Positions 32,776-45,771 of a DNA stretch of 64,000 nucleotides are shown here, piece after piece. Position numbers and translations under genes: made by a program. Origin of the DNA: Adiantum capillus-veneris (lineage: Eukaryota; Streptophyta; Polypodiopsida; Polypodiales; Pteridaceae); the NCBI GenBank assembly GCA_014529385.2, contig CM043946.1:16075077-16139076 (forward strand). The letters run 5' to 3'. The notes beneath the pieces were generated by a model. That model ran no database searches, was not told where the DNA came from, and saw only the letters and a program-made list of their open reading frames with translations. Positions within the stretch are counted from its first letter, which is position 1. Each line of letters opens with the position of its first letter.

Positions 32776-35715
32776 TTGTGTATACATAGATGGGATCTAC
32801 ATACGCTTGTGTACAAAAGAGCCAGGGCGACCTATGGAGGAGCTTACTACTATACTGACACAAACATTACATGATGCAGCAGCAGAGGCATACACACACA
32901 TCCAGCCTGAGCAGAGACGCCGTTCTGGGAGCATGCCCCAGAACAATTGGTATGATGAGGAATGCCGCGAGACTAGAGCTAGACTTCAGAGGGAGGTGCT
33001 TTTGGGGGACATCACTCACAGATTGACTTCCGGCGCCTAGTGTGGCAGAAGAAGAGGGCATTTTTGGCTCGCCTAGAGTAGGACCTATACTAGCTGTCCT
33101 TGAGTCAGGACTCACCTGAGGCATGGCGGCTCTTTCATGAGCGCACACCCCCCCCCCTCCCTCGCCACTAGCTCTACAAAGGCCTGGGGCCAGTATGCGT
33201 CATCTCTGTACACAGTTCCTGGACAGCCGCCCCTTCCCGACCCCCCCGATCCATGTCCTTTTTCGCCGCTGAGATGGTGAGGCAGGCCATTGACAGGATG
33301 AGGATTGGGAGAGCATATGATCATGATGGCTTAGTGGCAGAGCACTTCATACATGCCAAAGATCTACTAGCAGAGCTTCTAGCAGTTATCTTTAACCATG
33401 CCATGTGTGAGGGCTTGCCTGATACTTGGAGCCTATCTACTATTGTACCTATCTTCAAGTCAAGAGACCCTATGGAGCCTGGGAATTATCGCACTATCAT
33501 GATCGGACACACATTGGCACGGTTGTACGCATCCATTCTTGAGCAGCAGCTGAGGTGGGCAGAGAAAGAGAGGATACGCACAGCCGGGCAGGCAGGGTTC
33601 AGGAGAGGTTTTTCTACTCTTGACCATATCTTGACACTAAGAGCCATCATTGAGGAGGGCAGATCACATTGGAGACGGATCTATTGTAGCTTTATGGACT
33701 TCCGCAAAGCATTTGACACGGTACCCAAAGCTAGATTGATGCGCAGATTACAGGAGATGGGAGTACCCACAGAGCTCATTTGGGGGTTCATGGCATTATA
33801 CAGGTTAGTAGTGGGGCATGTACGCATCTTAGAGGGCCTATCTACAACTGTTCACTCCACTATTGGGGTGAAGCAGGGTTGCCCGCTCTCTCCTACTCTA
33901 TTGTGTATGTATGTGGATGAGGTTTCTGACTACATTGAGAGAGATGGTGATAGAGGTGCACAGCTGGCAGGGACATGGATTCCACTATTGTTATATGCTG
34001 ATGATATTGTGTTGATCTCCAACTCTCCGGAGGGGATGCAATGTCACTTGGATGCTTTGCATAGGTTCGCCCATGAAAGTGGTTTGTCTGTCAACCTTGG
34101 TAAAACCAAGGTCATGGTATTTAATACCACCCCATAGTGGATCAGGAGGTCAACGCCCGTATTCACACACGGTAAGGAGACAGTGGAGTATACAGATGCT
34201 TACACTTACCTTTTCAGTGGACCAGCATTTTCATAGAAGAGAGCAGTAGAGACTAGACTGACCAGAGCCCACGCAGCATTGGGTAGATTGGAGAGGATGT
34301 GTCCACATGTTCAGTTTCAAGAGCCTCGGACGAAGCTCTGGCTCTTTGACACTTTGGTGGCTTCTGCATTGCTCTATGGAGCTGAGATTTGGGGACCTTC
34401 ATTGGACCATCACGGGAGGACAGGTCGCACTAATGGATGGGGGGACATGGAGAAACCACTAGTCTCTATGATCTCGTGGCTCATTAGAGCCAAAGCTTCA
34501 GTACCATGTGCCATTATTCTGGCAAAGCTAGCTGCCCCCCCTCTAGTGTTGGAGGCACTCACCAGATCTGTCTGCTTCATACACCGCATGTGGGAACTTC
34601 CCAGAGACAGATTTGCCCGCCTTGCACTTGAGTCCTCTCGGCAGTTAGCCATGCAGGGAGATACAACATGCTGGTATGGAGAGATGACATTATGGTTTCA
34701 AGCGCATGGGTTCAGCATAGACAGATTGCCCCCCTTCTAGTACTCACTGGATGCACTCTCTTTGACTCTTACACAGTCCGAGATCACCATGCTCATCCGC
34801 TAGGACCTGACTCAGCTAGACACCAGGAGGACATGGATACAGCCAACACAGGAGTTGGGCACGAAGATGGCTTTCTACAGAGAGCATCTTCTCCAGCTTA
34901 CGGAGGACGGTTTTGTGACGAGGCCCAGATACATGGACACCCACTTGTCTCATGGGATACGATGTGCTATTGGCCAGATACACTCATCTTCACACTAGCT
35001 GCGGATCGAGACTGGGAGATACAGTGGAGTACCGGCAGAGGCCAGACATGCCTCCTGTGTGACATGGAGCCTGAGATGGAGTTGCACTACACATGCCAGT
35101 GCCCCGTCTACCACGAGATACATGGCTGCTTCCACTGCTTGTTCAGAGAGGGCTTCAGACCACTCTCAAGAGTCATGCGGTACGAGGATCAGAGATGCTT
35201 GGGTTTGTTTTTGCTCGAGCTGCGTTGACACAGAGAGAGCCTGATGAGGGGAAGGCTAGCCAATCTCAGAGACGGATCACAGACTTCTTTAGAGCAGACA
35301 CTGGGTTCCTGGAGGAGCTACTACCACAGGAGAGCCCGTTGCCTCACACCAGAGGCTCATTGATCGACTGAGCGACCGAGCTAGGGAGATCCAGACGCCC
35401 ACGACTGCGGAGGACTACACAGCATCGACGGAGGCTTCATCAGAGGATTCGGATCACTTTGGCCCGACATGCACGATGCTCGTCAGGCTATTGACCATGG
35501 AGTAGATTAATGAGATCCGCCAGCGACTGATGCTGGATCTTTTGTGATTTAGCTATCCCACCTAGCTGCTTAGCTCACACCTAGCTGTTTAGGATTCCAT
35601 AGTAGTTTATTTTGTCATTTTTTGTTTTTTGTTACTCTTTGTATCAGATCCACCACATTGTAACTTTCTGGTCTCATAGGTCACTTCGGCCTTTTGAAGA
35701 CGTTAATATAACATT
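32776..35715 (+). pseudogene. LINE-B, ORF2 remnant (RT and C-terminal knuckle)
   Basis: A 5'-truncated non-LTR element of a family different from LINE-A. The linker before RT (NNWYDEECRETRARLQREVLLG) is near 32940-33010. The RT frame opens at 33253 and has EPGNYRTIMIGHTLARLYAS, YCSFMDFRKAFDTVPK, STIGVKQGCPLSPTLLCMYV and LLYADDIVLIS (YADD at 33993-34004). A stop at 34135-34137 and another near 34240 interrupt the same frame, which continues to 34740 (LLYGAEIWGPSL). The C-terminal knuckle CLLCDMEPEMELHYTCQC is in a shifted frame near 35050-35110. The 3' end is near 35715 (ACGTTAATATAACATTTC). Confidence 0.88.
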
Positions 35716-35895
35716 TCATTTCTCTCAAAGCTATGGCACCTTTGAGGTATTCGTGATCACCCACCATAGCTCCAGTACGTTTATACTCTAGTGGGCATTG
35801 AACATTCTGATATAACATTCTTTAAGCTATGGCACCTTTGAGCTATCACCCACCATAGCTTCGATACCTTCAGACTCGAGTGGTGCTTTTCTTTT
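35715..35895 (+). repeat. Diverged tandem duplication, period about 96 bp
   Basis: ATATAACATT...CTATGGCACCTTTGAG...CACCCACCATAGCT occurs at about 35717-35790 and again at about 35811-35870. The anchor CTATGGCACC is at 35731 and 35827. Confidence 0.75.
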
Positions 35896-36447
35896 ACTAG
35901 CATGAACTTTCCTGATTTGACGCTCCATAAGTTGGTAATACCTCAGTGCCAGGTCATTTGAGAGACATGTTCGTAATATTCATCTTGGCTCAATGATCGT
36001 TTTTTATGACAAATGTTTGAAAAGTCTCAAGAGCTGGCTTTATTCAATGACTGCAGGAGTGTTATGTGAAGCACTTGGGATTATATATCCACTCCCAGAA
36101 CAGTATTAAGTCCTGGAACGTGTCACTTGGAGACCTGGAATATGCCTGTTTTAATTATTTTGAGTCCTGGCAAATCCATACTATTATAATCAATTTGCAG
36201 TGAACATTTTTCTGTTATGAGCTCAACTACTGCAAGGCTAGTCTATATGTAGACCTTGACCCAAGGATTCGCTGCCATACCCATTGAGCTCACAAGGCCC
36301 AAGTGTCATTTAATTGGGATTGGGAATGGTCATTGAATTTTGCAGTATTAAGGCTGATGGCTTACCTCGTGATCTGCTTTGGCACGTGCTTAATTTTCCT
36401 TGACTGTGGTCTGCTTGCAATACTAACTTATTACTTTATTCATTCAG
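35896..36447 (+). other. Upstream or intron sequence of the OTU gene
   Basis: No coding signal. It ends with a pyrimidine-rich stretch and TTCATTCAG at 36439-36447, a good 3' splice site joining the exon that starts at 36448. I could not find the first exon in it. Confidence 0.5.
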
Positions 36448-37324
36448 GAAAGAAAAAAAGGAGCTTCAAACCCGAGAGATTGCTCTCAAAAAGGCAGCTG
36501 CAAAAGGGAGCAAGGCCGAGCAAAAAGCCAAGAAGAAGCAGGTGGAAGAAGAGATTGCAAAGCTTGAATTGAAGATGCAAGCTCGACATACCAAAGAGTT
36601 GTCAGACCTTGCAGATGAAAATAACAGTGGTCTGGACGGCGTCACAATAGCTTTGAATGGCGGTCTGATGGTAGGAGGGCCTTCACAGCTTCCAAAGCCA
36701 ACAAAAGCCCAAAAGAGGCGTGACAAGAGGGCTCAACAAGAAGTGGAAAGAGAGCAGAAGATTCAGGAAGAACAGGGTAATGTTGTGAGCAGCCGTATGC
36801 TAGAGAACCAACAACTGGAGAGGAAGCTGCGCCCACTTGGGCTCACTCTGAAAGAGATTAAGCCAGATGGGCACTGTTTGTATCGTGCAGTGGAGGACCA
36901 GCTCGCTCTTTATCCTCGTGCTTGCCGGCAGTCTTCTTTTCAAGAGCTCAGGGAAGTGGCAGCGTCGTACATGCGGTCTCATTCGGAAGATTTTATTCCT
37001 TTCATTGCAGCAGAGGATGATGGTGAAGCAAACCAGGGCACCAGATTTGAGATGTATTGCCGTGAGGTGGAGTCTACTGCAAGTTGGGGAGGTCAGCTCG
37101 AACTTGATGCCATTGCGCGCTCTTTGCAAAAGCATATTGTTGTCTTCTCTGCCGACCTCCCAGAGGTGGAAATGGGTAAGGAATTTGAAGGCATTTCTGC
37201 TGATGGTGTTGATGCTGGATATCCTACTCTCAGGCTTTCCTACCATCGACATGCATTTGGTCTTGGAGAACATTATAATTCAGTTGTGCCTTTGGCTTCC
37301 AATGGATTACTGCTCAACACATAA
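36448..37324 (+). CDS. OTU-domain deubiquitinase, OTUD6-like (3' exon)
   Basis: The only host gene I can support. It would cleave ubiquitin chains as an OTU cysteine protease, most likely in the cytoplasm. From the splice acceptor at 36447 the frame reads a basic coiled coil (EIALKKAAAKGSKAEQKAKK) and then KPTKAQKRRDKRA before the OTU domain. The catalytic Asp (36866-36868) and Cys (36875-36877) lie in KPDGHCLYRAVEDQL, and the His (37271-37273) in LGEHYNSVVP. It ends with TAA at 37322-37324. About 291 codons are visible in one exon. Family members start with a short extra N-terminal stretch, so a first exon is missing here. The frame is undamaged, which argues for function. A coding start at the GTG of 36542 is unlikely because homology-like sequence continues upstream. 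Confidence 0.9.
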
Positions 37325-38000
37325 TGTCTGTCAATTCTTTTAATTTCTGTACTATTTTGTCCGATACTGGAAGCTTTAAAGAGAGAGCTTTATGCTTTGC
37401 AGATTGAAGTGCTCTACGATCCAAGTTACTGTGCTTGTAAGCAAGTCCAAAGCAGTGCAATCAACAGGATCGCCGGTTTTTTTAACTGTCAGTACATTTA
37501 GCCTGCAAAATGCATTATATTAATGATCGTACGCCACTCTGTTATATGCACAACTCTGCTCATCTGTTTCCAGTTTGCCTTTTGAAGTCGTTTCTTTTTG
37601 TGAATACTGCTAGTGCTTCTGATTGCTGCCAACTAGTTAAGGGCGACCCTATCAGATTTATGGTCCAAAATTTGGGACTTGTTATGGTGCTCCTGCCTCC
37701 AAAACTTGCAGAAGTAGTATAGGAAGTTATGTCTTGGAGGTGGGGAGTTATGATGGAGTTTATAATGGGACATAAGCAAAGCCTTGTCTTATGCTAATGG
37801 TTAAAACTTTCGGAACCAATTTCACACACTAGGTGTTTTTTTCTTTCTTTTTTTGGTATGCCTTGCCGAAGAAAGGACTGTGGTGGGGTGAATTTTTCCC
37901 TTACTTTTGGATGTGAGTTCATTTGGATTAATTTGAAAGAATAAGTAGTTTAGTTGGCCATACACGGGTTGATTGCTTTTTCTTGTTTGTATAAATAAAA
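37325..38000 (+). other. Probable 3' untranslated region of the OTU gene
   Basis: AT-rich, no ORF of note. AATAAA at 37994-37999 is one candidate polyadenylation signal. Confidence 0.4.
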
Positions 38001-40095
38001 GGCAGCATGATGAAATTTCTTGTTCATGATATATGTATATATTTTCTAGTTCAAAACAATGATGAGTTCAAGTTGGTTATGTATGTGTTGATTACCTTTA
38101 TCTGAAAAAGAAACCATAAGGAGAAAATTTTGAAGGTTTTAGCTTTGTTTGCAATCAAGCTCACACTTTTTTTCTTCATTTGTCATGCGCTCTTTCTTGC
38201 GCGCGCTCACGTGTGCAGTGCGTGCATGTGTGTGTTTGTGGGAGGGAACGAAATTACTTTTGGTGAGTATAAATTGTAAATATATAATATATAATATTTT
38301 ATATTTTGATTATCTGTTTGTTTAGGCAAGCTATGTCAATTTTAAATCAACTTGTTTTTTTATTTGGCCTGCATAAGGCTTCAATAGACTCCTAGATTCT
38401 TGGGAGCAATTGTGGACTAATGAGCAATTGTTTTTCAAATTAAGCTTGTTGAATAGGACCACAATGTTTTCAAACTCCCATGTTTTTTTGTACTTTAATG
38501 CAGTGTTTAAGAGGCATTAGTTAAAGGGTATGTTTACGAAGGTAGTGGCCACACTCACTTTCCCATCATTTTATGTAGGCTATTGTGACTATTTACCTTG
38601 TTTCCCGTCCAAGACATGGTCATGTGCTGCTAGGCACAAGCGACATTCTTGAGGACTAATTGCATGCGTGAACAACTTTCGCCATACCTATAAAACCACT
38701 ACCCTTAAGGGAAACACACAGAATGGAACATAGGCGTTCCTTTGCTTGAGGGAGTGCAAGTATTATCAAATTTCACTAGTGCAAAAGCTTCAAGGATTGT
38801 ATTATGCTTTAAGACCAAACTCTTATTTGGAAAGCTAAATGGGAACATTTGTGTTTCCATTTGTTACAGCGAGCCCCTAAATTTGTAGTAGTACACCTTG
38901 ATTTTCAATGGAGTGTTTGTGATTGATACTAGAAAAGTAAAAGCAAGTCTTTTATTGGCTTTAAGTCCTTTGTACTTTGAATGTATTACATGATGCACTA
39001 GACTTTTATTGCAAATAGCCCATCTCTTTTAATGTGGTGGTTTAAAATTAGGGGCTCTCCATTGTCGATCTCCTTTGCTCTACCAAGTGCGAATATCTAT
39101 TGTGCTTGCTATAATATCGTGATGGAATGCCATCTCTCTAGGGCATAAGAAATTGTAAGCCTAGTTTGTGTGATATGATATCTCCCATTCCTTGTGTGTA
39201 AGGGATGCTCTTGGTGCTGGTACTTCTCAAGTAGAAAGCTACTCAAGCGATGGTTCTTTGAGATCAGCATTGATTGAGGAGGAAACTATGTGCCACTAAA
39301 CAAAGAGGGTTATTAGGCTCGGATGTCATTGTAACAAGTACATCAACAAACAAAAATGCCTTAGACTTGTTCTCTAGTGTATATAGTCTACATATCCTAG
39401 CCTCCTTGTTGCTTTGCCTGCCTCAGTCTCAAGAGGGTGGGGTGAGACTCTGCGTTGAACAATCACCACCCTCAAGTTGTTTGGTGGGAATGAATTGATG
39501 TTTGGAGGGCGTTGAATAAAGATTCGTGCTAGCATGAGAAAATGCTTTGAGTACTAGTCCATCTTGGTGGCCAACGGTTGTGTCGGTGCTTGTTATGTGT
39601 GTCCTTGTGGTAGATCCTATCTCATTGCCCTATTGCTCTTGCTTCCCGAGAGGGAGATATGTGGGCACTCAAATCATTCTTGGTATGTGGCCATCCATCC
39701 ATGGTGTAACCCTACTCGTTTACCCATCTTGCCACTGATGCCTACCATACCCTCTGGTCACCTAACTTTACTAGCTATTTGGAGGTCTAAAACGAAATCC
39801 TCTAGAGCCTAGCAAGTCCCGCTGAAGAAAGGATATGGTTTGGAATGGAGCCTCCACAACCATGGGTGCTACATCAAATTGGACTCTCAATAAGTCATGC
39901 AACATAGATGGTTTGTTGCAACTCATACATGATAGCATTAAAGTTTGGGGTCTCTCTAGTTTGCTCCATGATATTTGGATAAAACTTGTGTCCAAATTGG
40001 ACATGCATACATCAGTGCTACTTTGGCCAGTGAAGCATATTCTTGAATCAAATGGGCCCATAACATGGAGAAATTTCCTTTATTTGTGAAAGTGA
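38001..40095. other. Intergenic, nothing recognised
   Basis: AT-rich with many short T runs. Short open frames at 39274-39812 and 39835-40089 have no domain I know and stop often in all frames. Confidence 0.5.
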
Positions 40096-40158
40096 CCTCC
40101 ACACACACACACACACACAATGCGAAGGTAGGCTCAAGCTAATATTGTAACAACTCCA

Positions 40159-40206
<48 letters not shown>
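40096..40206 (+). repeat. Two (CA)n microsatellites
   Basis: (CA) runs at about 40099-40120 and 40155-40206, separated by unique sequence. Confidence 0.92.
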
Positions 40207-40209
<3 letters not shown>

Positions 40210-40675
40210 AGCAAATCTTTGATGGACCTTAAAATTTTCAAGGAAGGAGAGATCCTCCACGTGTCACAGTGCTGCATTTCAAAGAAAACCTTAAGAAACA
40301 TTTATTTTAAAAGCAAACATGAAAGGTAGAAAACGAGAAGACTTTTGAGTCCTAAAAATGTAAAGTAAAAAACTTAGTACTGTGTCTATATTTATAATAT
40401 TTGTAGCCCTTGGGAAGGCCATGCAATTTCACTTCAACCCTCAACTTTCAAGGGTGACCATTGACTATTTTGTTTTCTAAAGCCATTTGAGGGTGGCTTA
40501 CTTTGCATTTTATAGGCCATAAAGGACTTCCCTCCATGTATCATCTAAGGCTATGGCCAACTTGCCTGTTACATCAACTGACAATTTTTGACAGCATGTA
40601 GCTTTTCACCGGCGTACTATGCCTAAAACAACATAATTTTCAAACTATGCCGTTTTCTTCCCGGTTAGTCCTCTC

Positions 40676-40709
40676 TCCCCCCCCCCCCCCCCCCCGCCCC
40701 CCCCCCCCC
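40676..40709 (+). repeat. Poly(C) tract
   Basis: About 34 C broken by one G, inside a pyrimidine-rich stretch. Confidence 0.92.
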
Positions 40710-40921
40710 GTTTGTGCCTCACTCTCCCTCACTACTTGTTGATCCTTGTGACATTCTGAACTGTCGTACCTGCCTTAGCAAAAATTATCAAGGCTTATAG
40801 ACAACTAAGCCTCGCATGACCATGCCCTAATGAACCTCCCTTTGCACGCACACACCTTCCACGCCATAAATGATCTCCAACCTTAGTGCTCAAAGCTCAA
40901 CAACTACATGGCTGTGTGTTT

Positions 40922-40924
<3 letters not shown>

Positions 40925-41020
<96 letters not shown>

Positions 41021-41031
41021 CGTTGCCTTTG

Positions 41032-41080
<49 letters not shown>
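40925..41080 (+). repeat. Compound (TG)n(AG)n...(TG)n microsatellite
   Basis: A TG run, then an AG run to about 41018, about 20 unique bases, then a second TG run. Apparent ORFs of Cys-Val or Ser-Leu repeats here are artefacts. Confidence 0.95.
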
Positions 41081-41084
<4 letters not shown>

Positions 41085-41231
41085 CAGAGTTAACGTGCCA
41101 TTTGCTGAGGTGGTAGAGTGTTGCAAGAAGGCCTTCCACATTTGCATTGCATAACTAAGTGTAGCAATCTCAACAATTCATTGATGGGAGTCCAATGTTG
41201 TGGATGTGCTGCACGCATTGTGTGTGTCTAT

Positions 41232-41328
41232 GTATGAGAGAGAGAGAGAGAGAGAGACGTTATTGATTGCAAGATATTGTGTGTGAGTGAGAGTGCTGAG
41301 AAATAGAGAATGGTCCATGTAATTCATC

Positions 41329-41385
<57 letters not shown>

Positions 41386-41388
41386 CAC
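41232..41388 (+). repeat. (AG)n and (TG)n(AG)n microsatellites
   Basis: AG run at about 41235-41257, then TG followed by AG at about 41332-41386. Confidence 0.93.
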
Positions 41389-41429
41389 CACACTTCAACC
41401 TATGGGAGTGAGTGTGTGTGTGTATGTCA

Positions 41430-41657
41430 TGTTGGAATTAGGGTTGCAGGAAAACACACACAGCTTGGAGAAGAGAAGGAAGCTCAAGGCACACAACAAA
41501 GAGTGTATTACTTAGTGTGCAATGGAAAGATAGATAGCCCTAGAATGATGGGCTGTATATACACTGCACGAGGGAAAAAACCTCATAAAGAGGGAAAAAA
41601 TGCCCCGACGGTCTTATGTGTGTTTACACACATCACTACCACATGTATATGGTAGCA
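41430..41657 (-). repeat. Putative 3' LTR of copia-3
   Basis: On the plus strand it runs TGTTGGAATT...ATGGTAGCA, so the element-sense ends are TGCTACC and CCAACA. A purine-rich tract complement (AATCCCCCTTGCA) lies just inside. No second LTR is in the window, so the ends rest on these signals alone. Confidence 0.55.
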
Positions 41658-41736
41658 AATCCCCCTTGCAGTGATGCCGTGAACGAGAGCTGGCACATAG
41701 AGTAAAGGGAAGTGCCATGCCCTGAGGACATGATCA

Positions 41737-44700
41737 GTCCACAAAGGAGAGTAAACCCAAAGATTTGCGAAAAGCTTCAAACTTCTCACGAGACAATGCC
41801 TTTGTGAAAAGATCTGCATGGTTGTCCTGCGTATGCAAATAAGCCAAGCCGATCTCTCCTGCGAGTCTCTCCCTGACATAGTGGTAATGCACCTCAATGT
41901 GCTTTGTGCGAGCATGGGTTCTTTGCAATTGCCAATGCGCTCTGACTGTCAGTGTAGATAGTGTTGGCAGTGTCCTGTCCAACACCCAAATCAGCCATAA
42001 GGCGTCTGAGCCATACACACTCAATCGTAGCTGTGAAGACTGCCTTGTACTCAGCCTCACAACTAGAAGTGGCCACAGTTAGTGTTGGCAGTGTCCTATC
42101 CAACACCCAAATCAGTCATAAGGCGTCTGAGCCATACACACTCAATCGTAGCTGTGAAGACTGCCATGTGTTGAGTCTCACATCTAGAAGTAGCCACAGT
42201 AGGTTGCTTCTTGCTTAGCCATGATATACATAAACTGCCAAGCATGAAACAGAAACCACTTGTGGACACTCGCGTGTCAAAACAACCAGCCCAATCTGAG
42301 TCCGAAAAAGCATGTAAGTCTGGCGGCAATGACCCCCTTGGGATAAAACAAGCCAAGATGTAAAGTGCCACTCAAGTAGCGGAAATCCTCTTGACAGCCT
42401 GCCAATTCTTAGACCTTGGGCTATGCATAAATCTCCTGACTTGTGAGACTGCAAACTGAATATCTGGCCTCGTGTTGCATACATAAATGAGGCATCCAAC
42501 ATCAGTTTGGTAAAGGGTGACATCTCCAGGATCACAAGCATCATGAAGACTGAATTTCAAACTTGTTTCCATGGGAGTGGCAATAGGTTTGCACTCCTCA
42601 AGTTCAAACTTACATAGCAATGTCTCTATGTAACTTTTCTAACACAAGGTAATATCACCATCACACTGCTTAAATTGTATACCAAAGTAATGATGCAACA
42701 ACCCCAAATCTTTCATCTTGAAAGTAGCATTCAAATCAGCCTTAAATTTAGTAATATGTATCTCATTTGGTCTAGTGATCAGCAAATCATCCACATAAAG
42801 AACCACAATGAGAAGTACATCACCCTCACGCTTTACATACAATGTGCTTTCTGTTGGACTGTTACAAAATCCTCGTTTGACCAAATGAGTGTCAGCCTTC
42901 TCATACCAAGCACGATGAGATTGCTTCAACCCATACAAAGCTTTGTTACATTTGCATACCTTATCTTCTCATCCTTTCTTGACAAAACCGCAAGGTTGCG
43001 TTACATAAACTTCCTCAAATATGTCACCATTCAAGAAAGCAGTAAAAATGTCTGATTGATGCACATCCCAACCAAAGTGAGTTGCCAATGCACGTAGAAA
43101 CCGCATAGTAGTCATACGACAAGTGGAAACATAAGTCTCTTCATAATCTATGCCTTTTTACTGTGCATAACTCTTTGAAACAAGTCGAGCCTTATAGCGA
43201 TCAATCTCACCACCCGGCTTGCTTTTCAACTTGTAAACTCACTTCTTACCAATGGCCTTCTTGCCAGGAGGCAAGAAACATAAATTCCATGTTCTATGAG
43301 TGCATCATATTTTGATTGCATGGCAACCATCCAATTTTCTAAATTCTATGCTTCATCAAAAGATAGAGGTTCCTCAACATCATGTAAGCTAGACACAAGC
43401 AAAGCATAACAATCTCATGCATAAGATGCATGGTGAGATCCTGAACGAGTGCGACTAGATAAAGGTGCATCCAATTTACTGTCACGCAATGTATGCACTA
43501 GCCATTTTGGCATACCTCTAGCCTGCTCATTTTCAGCCCTTTCCTCATCAAGTACATCATGTACATTTGCATCAGTAATAGACTGATCTGTAACATTTTC
43601 AGAAACCCCCATAGGCTGTACATTTGCCTCATTGGAATTTACATTCGAACTTCCACCATTAAAAAGAGGCAACAAAGTGTCATAAAGGTCTTGTGAGCTT
43701 ACATTACTATCTCTAGTACATGACAGCAAGGGCTAAACAAAATCTTCTACAAACACAACATCCCATGAAACTAGAATATACTTTGTTTGTTGATGATACA
43801 ACTATAACCTTTGCTTTTAGCTGTATAACCAACAAAAATACATTTGACAGCCTTATCATCCAATTTTTTGCGTTGTGTTTGTGGCACCAAAGCATATGCC
43901 AAACAACTGAAAACATGCGTGTGCTCAATAGAAGGCTTTCTATCATGCCATGATTCATATGGAGTCACAGACTGCAAAGCTTTTGTAGGAAACCTGTTAA
44001 GTACATAAGTGGCACATGTATGGCCTCAAGCCAAAATGAATGCGGCAAAGCTTGACTTTTGACCATACATTGTGCCATTTCCATAAGTGCCATGTTTTTC
44101 CTCTCAGAAACACCATTTTGCTGAGGCGTATAAGGCATTGTATATTGGTGTTTTATCCCACGAGTACCAAAAAATGCATTAGATTCATGAGACATATACT
44201 CCCCACCTCGATCGGAATAGAGGGTGCCCATAGTACATTTTGAGACATTTTCAGCCATAGCCAGATAATGTTTGAAGCACATAAAAACTTTGGACTTCAC
44301 TTTAAGTAGATACACCCATGCATGCCTGGAGTAATCATCAATGAAAGTCACAAAGTAAAGGTAATTGCCCAAGAACGGAGTTTGCATGGGCCCACAAACA
44401 TCACTATGCACAAGCTGCAACCTTCATGTGGCCTTGACCAAACCATCCTTTGGAAACTTCAAATGCTTCATCTTACCCAAATTACAACCTTCACAAACAT
44501 GTTTGACAGGTGCTTCAAGAGGCGGCAAAAAAGCAAACATATTAGATTTTTGCAAACGCAACAAACTGGCAAAATTCAGATGCCCATAACGTGCATGCCA
44601 AAGTTTTGCATTTGAAATAGCCTTAGAATTCACAACTGCCATTGCAAAATTCTGCCCACACTTTTTGTACAAAGTGAGCTTATAGCCCATGACATAATAT

Positions 44701-44958
44701 GCCAGATGCAGCAATTTCATCATCGAAACTGAGATCATGTACCATACATCTGTCATCCACAAATTTGACTACAAGTCCAAGTCTAGCAAGTGCAGAAATA
44801 GACAAAAGATTCCTCTTGGTCCTAGGTACATAAAGTGAATCAACAAGTGTGAAAGAACTGCCATTTGTAGCAGTAAGCACAATCTTTCTAACTCCCTTAA
44901 CCGGACAAGAGGCATTGTTGGCACAAGTGACGGGATTTCTCATATGCCGGTGTTTCAT
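41737..44958 (-). pseudogene. Decayed Ty1/copia pol (copia-3), 5' truncated
   Basis: From right to left: a protease remnant after the active site (TNGSSFTLVDSLYVPRTKRN), GAG-pre-integrase (LWHARYGHLNFASLLRLQ, CEGCNLGKMKHLKFP), integrase core (LVHSDVCGPMQT, YSDRGGEYMS, QQNGVSERKNMALMEMAQ), RT (MYGLKQSHRAWYEKADTHLV, IVVLYVDDLLI) and RNase H (AFSDSDWAGCFDTRVST, TDSQSALAIAKNP). Stops and frameshifts occur in every domain, and gag and the protease Asp are absent. A 121-bp duplication lies in RNase H. The motifs point to a lineage different from copia-1 and copia-2. Confidence 0.92.
41961..42202 (-). repeat. 121-bp tandem duplication in copia-3 RNase H
   Basis: GTGTTGGCAGTGTCCT starts at 41961 and again at 42082. 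Both units run through TCAATCGTAGCTGTGAAGAC to CACAGT. They differ at several positions, so the event is older than the one in copia-1a. The offset of 121 shifts the frame. Confidence 0.92.
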
Positions 44959-45771
44959 TAATATTGACAGTAAACTTATAAACTAATAAAAGTATTAATG
45001 GGGGATTCAGACACTTGGATTAGAAGGGGTGATGGCCTTCTAATCAAAATGATATTTTTTTACTGAAAACTTTGGGATTTTTTTATAAACAAGAAACATT
45101 TTTTACATAAATACTAGAGACTAAGCTTGTAAGTTAAAAAGAGTTTGTAAGATGGACATGGATAACAACTGTTATAGTCCATTGATACAAACTCGTAAGA
45201 CACATCCAAGGCTAACATATTTGTTGTATTGTTTGGATGGATGCAGGTAAGGACTCTATCTTATCTTGGAAAGTTTTTTTTGGCTTTAGCAAGTTGTCCA
45301 ACACAGGATTGCACTTACTCCTACTGCAAGGGAAGTTCTTTTGTTATTTATATAGTGGAATGGGGCTTCATTCTTAAAACATTGTACAAAGATAATTCTA
45401 AGGCTGAGTTGTTTTGTACTTATCATTTCCTTTATTCTAAAGCCAGCTGTCTTTGAATGTAAAAAGTTCAATTATGTCTGATTATTTATGATAAAATAGC
45501 TACACACACATCCTAAACATAAGGTTTTTTCATTTTTGGAAAAATGCTGGCTTTGGAAACTAATTCTTAAACTTAGCTCTAAGATGGACCCACAGTCTAT
45601 AATCCCTTGATTGGTTGACTGGTGTTAGGTGGTCCTTCATAGACTGATTTTTTGGTCTCCTACTCACGGCTATTATAGTCTTTGACTTTGCCGGTTTAAG
45701 GTTTGCAGGCCCAATCTACAGTAACTGATTTATGTTTATATATTTCCTTTCAGGACCACAAACCTTTTAGA
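44959..45771. other. Spacer, nothing recognised
   Basis: AT-rich, no supported gene. The last bases (TTCCTTTCAG at about 45744-45753) look like a splice acceptor just before the first ORF of the Penelope-like element. Confidence 0.45.

Noticed and set aside
36542-37324. Start of the OTU protein at 36542
   Set aside because: That codon is GTG and family-like sequence continues upstream in frame to the splice acceptor at 36447.
39835-40089. Open frame of 84 codons, plus strand
   Set aside because: No domain, no conservation clue, overlapping open frame on the other strand.
40886-41147. Cys-Val, His-Thr and Ser-Leu repeat frames
   Set aside because: Translations of TG, CA and AG microsatellites.
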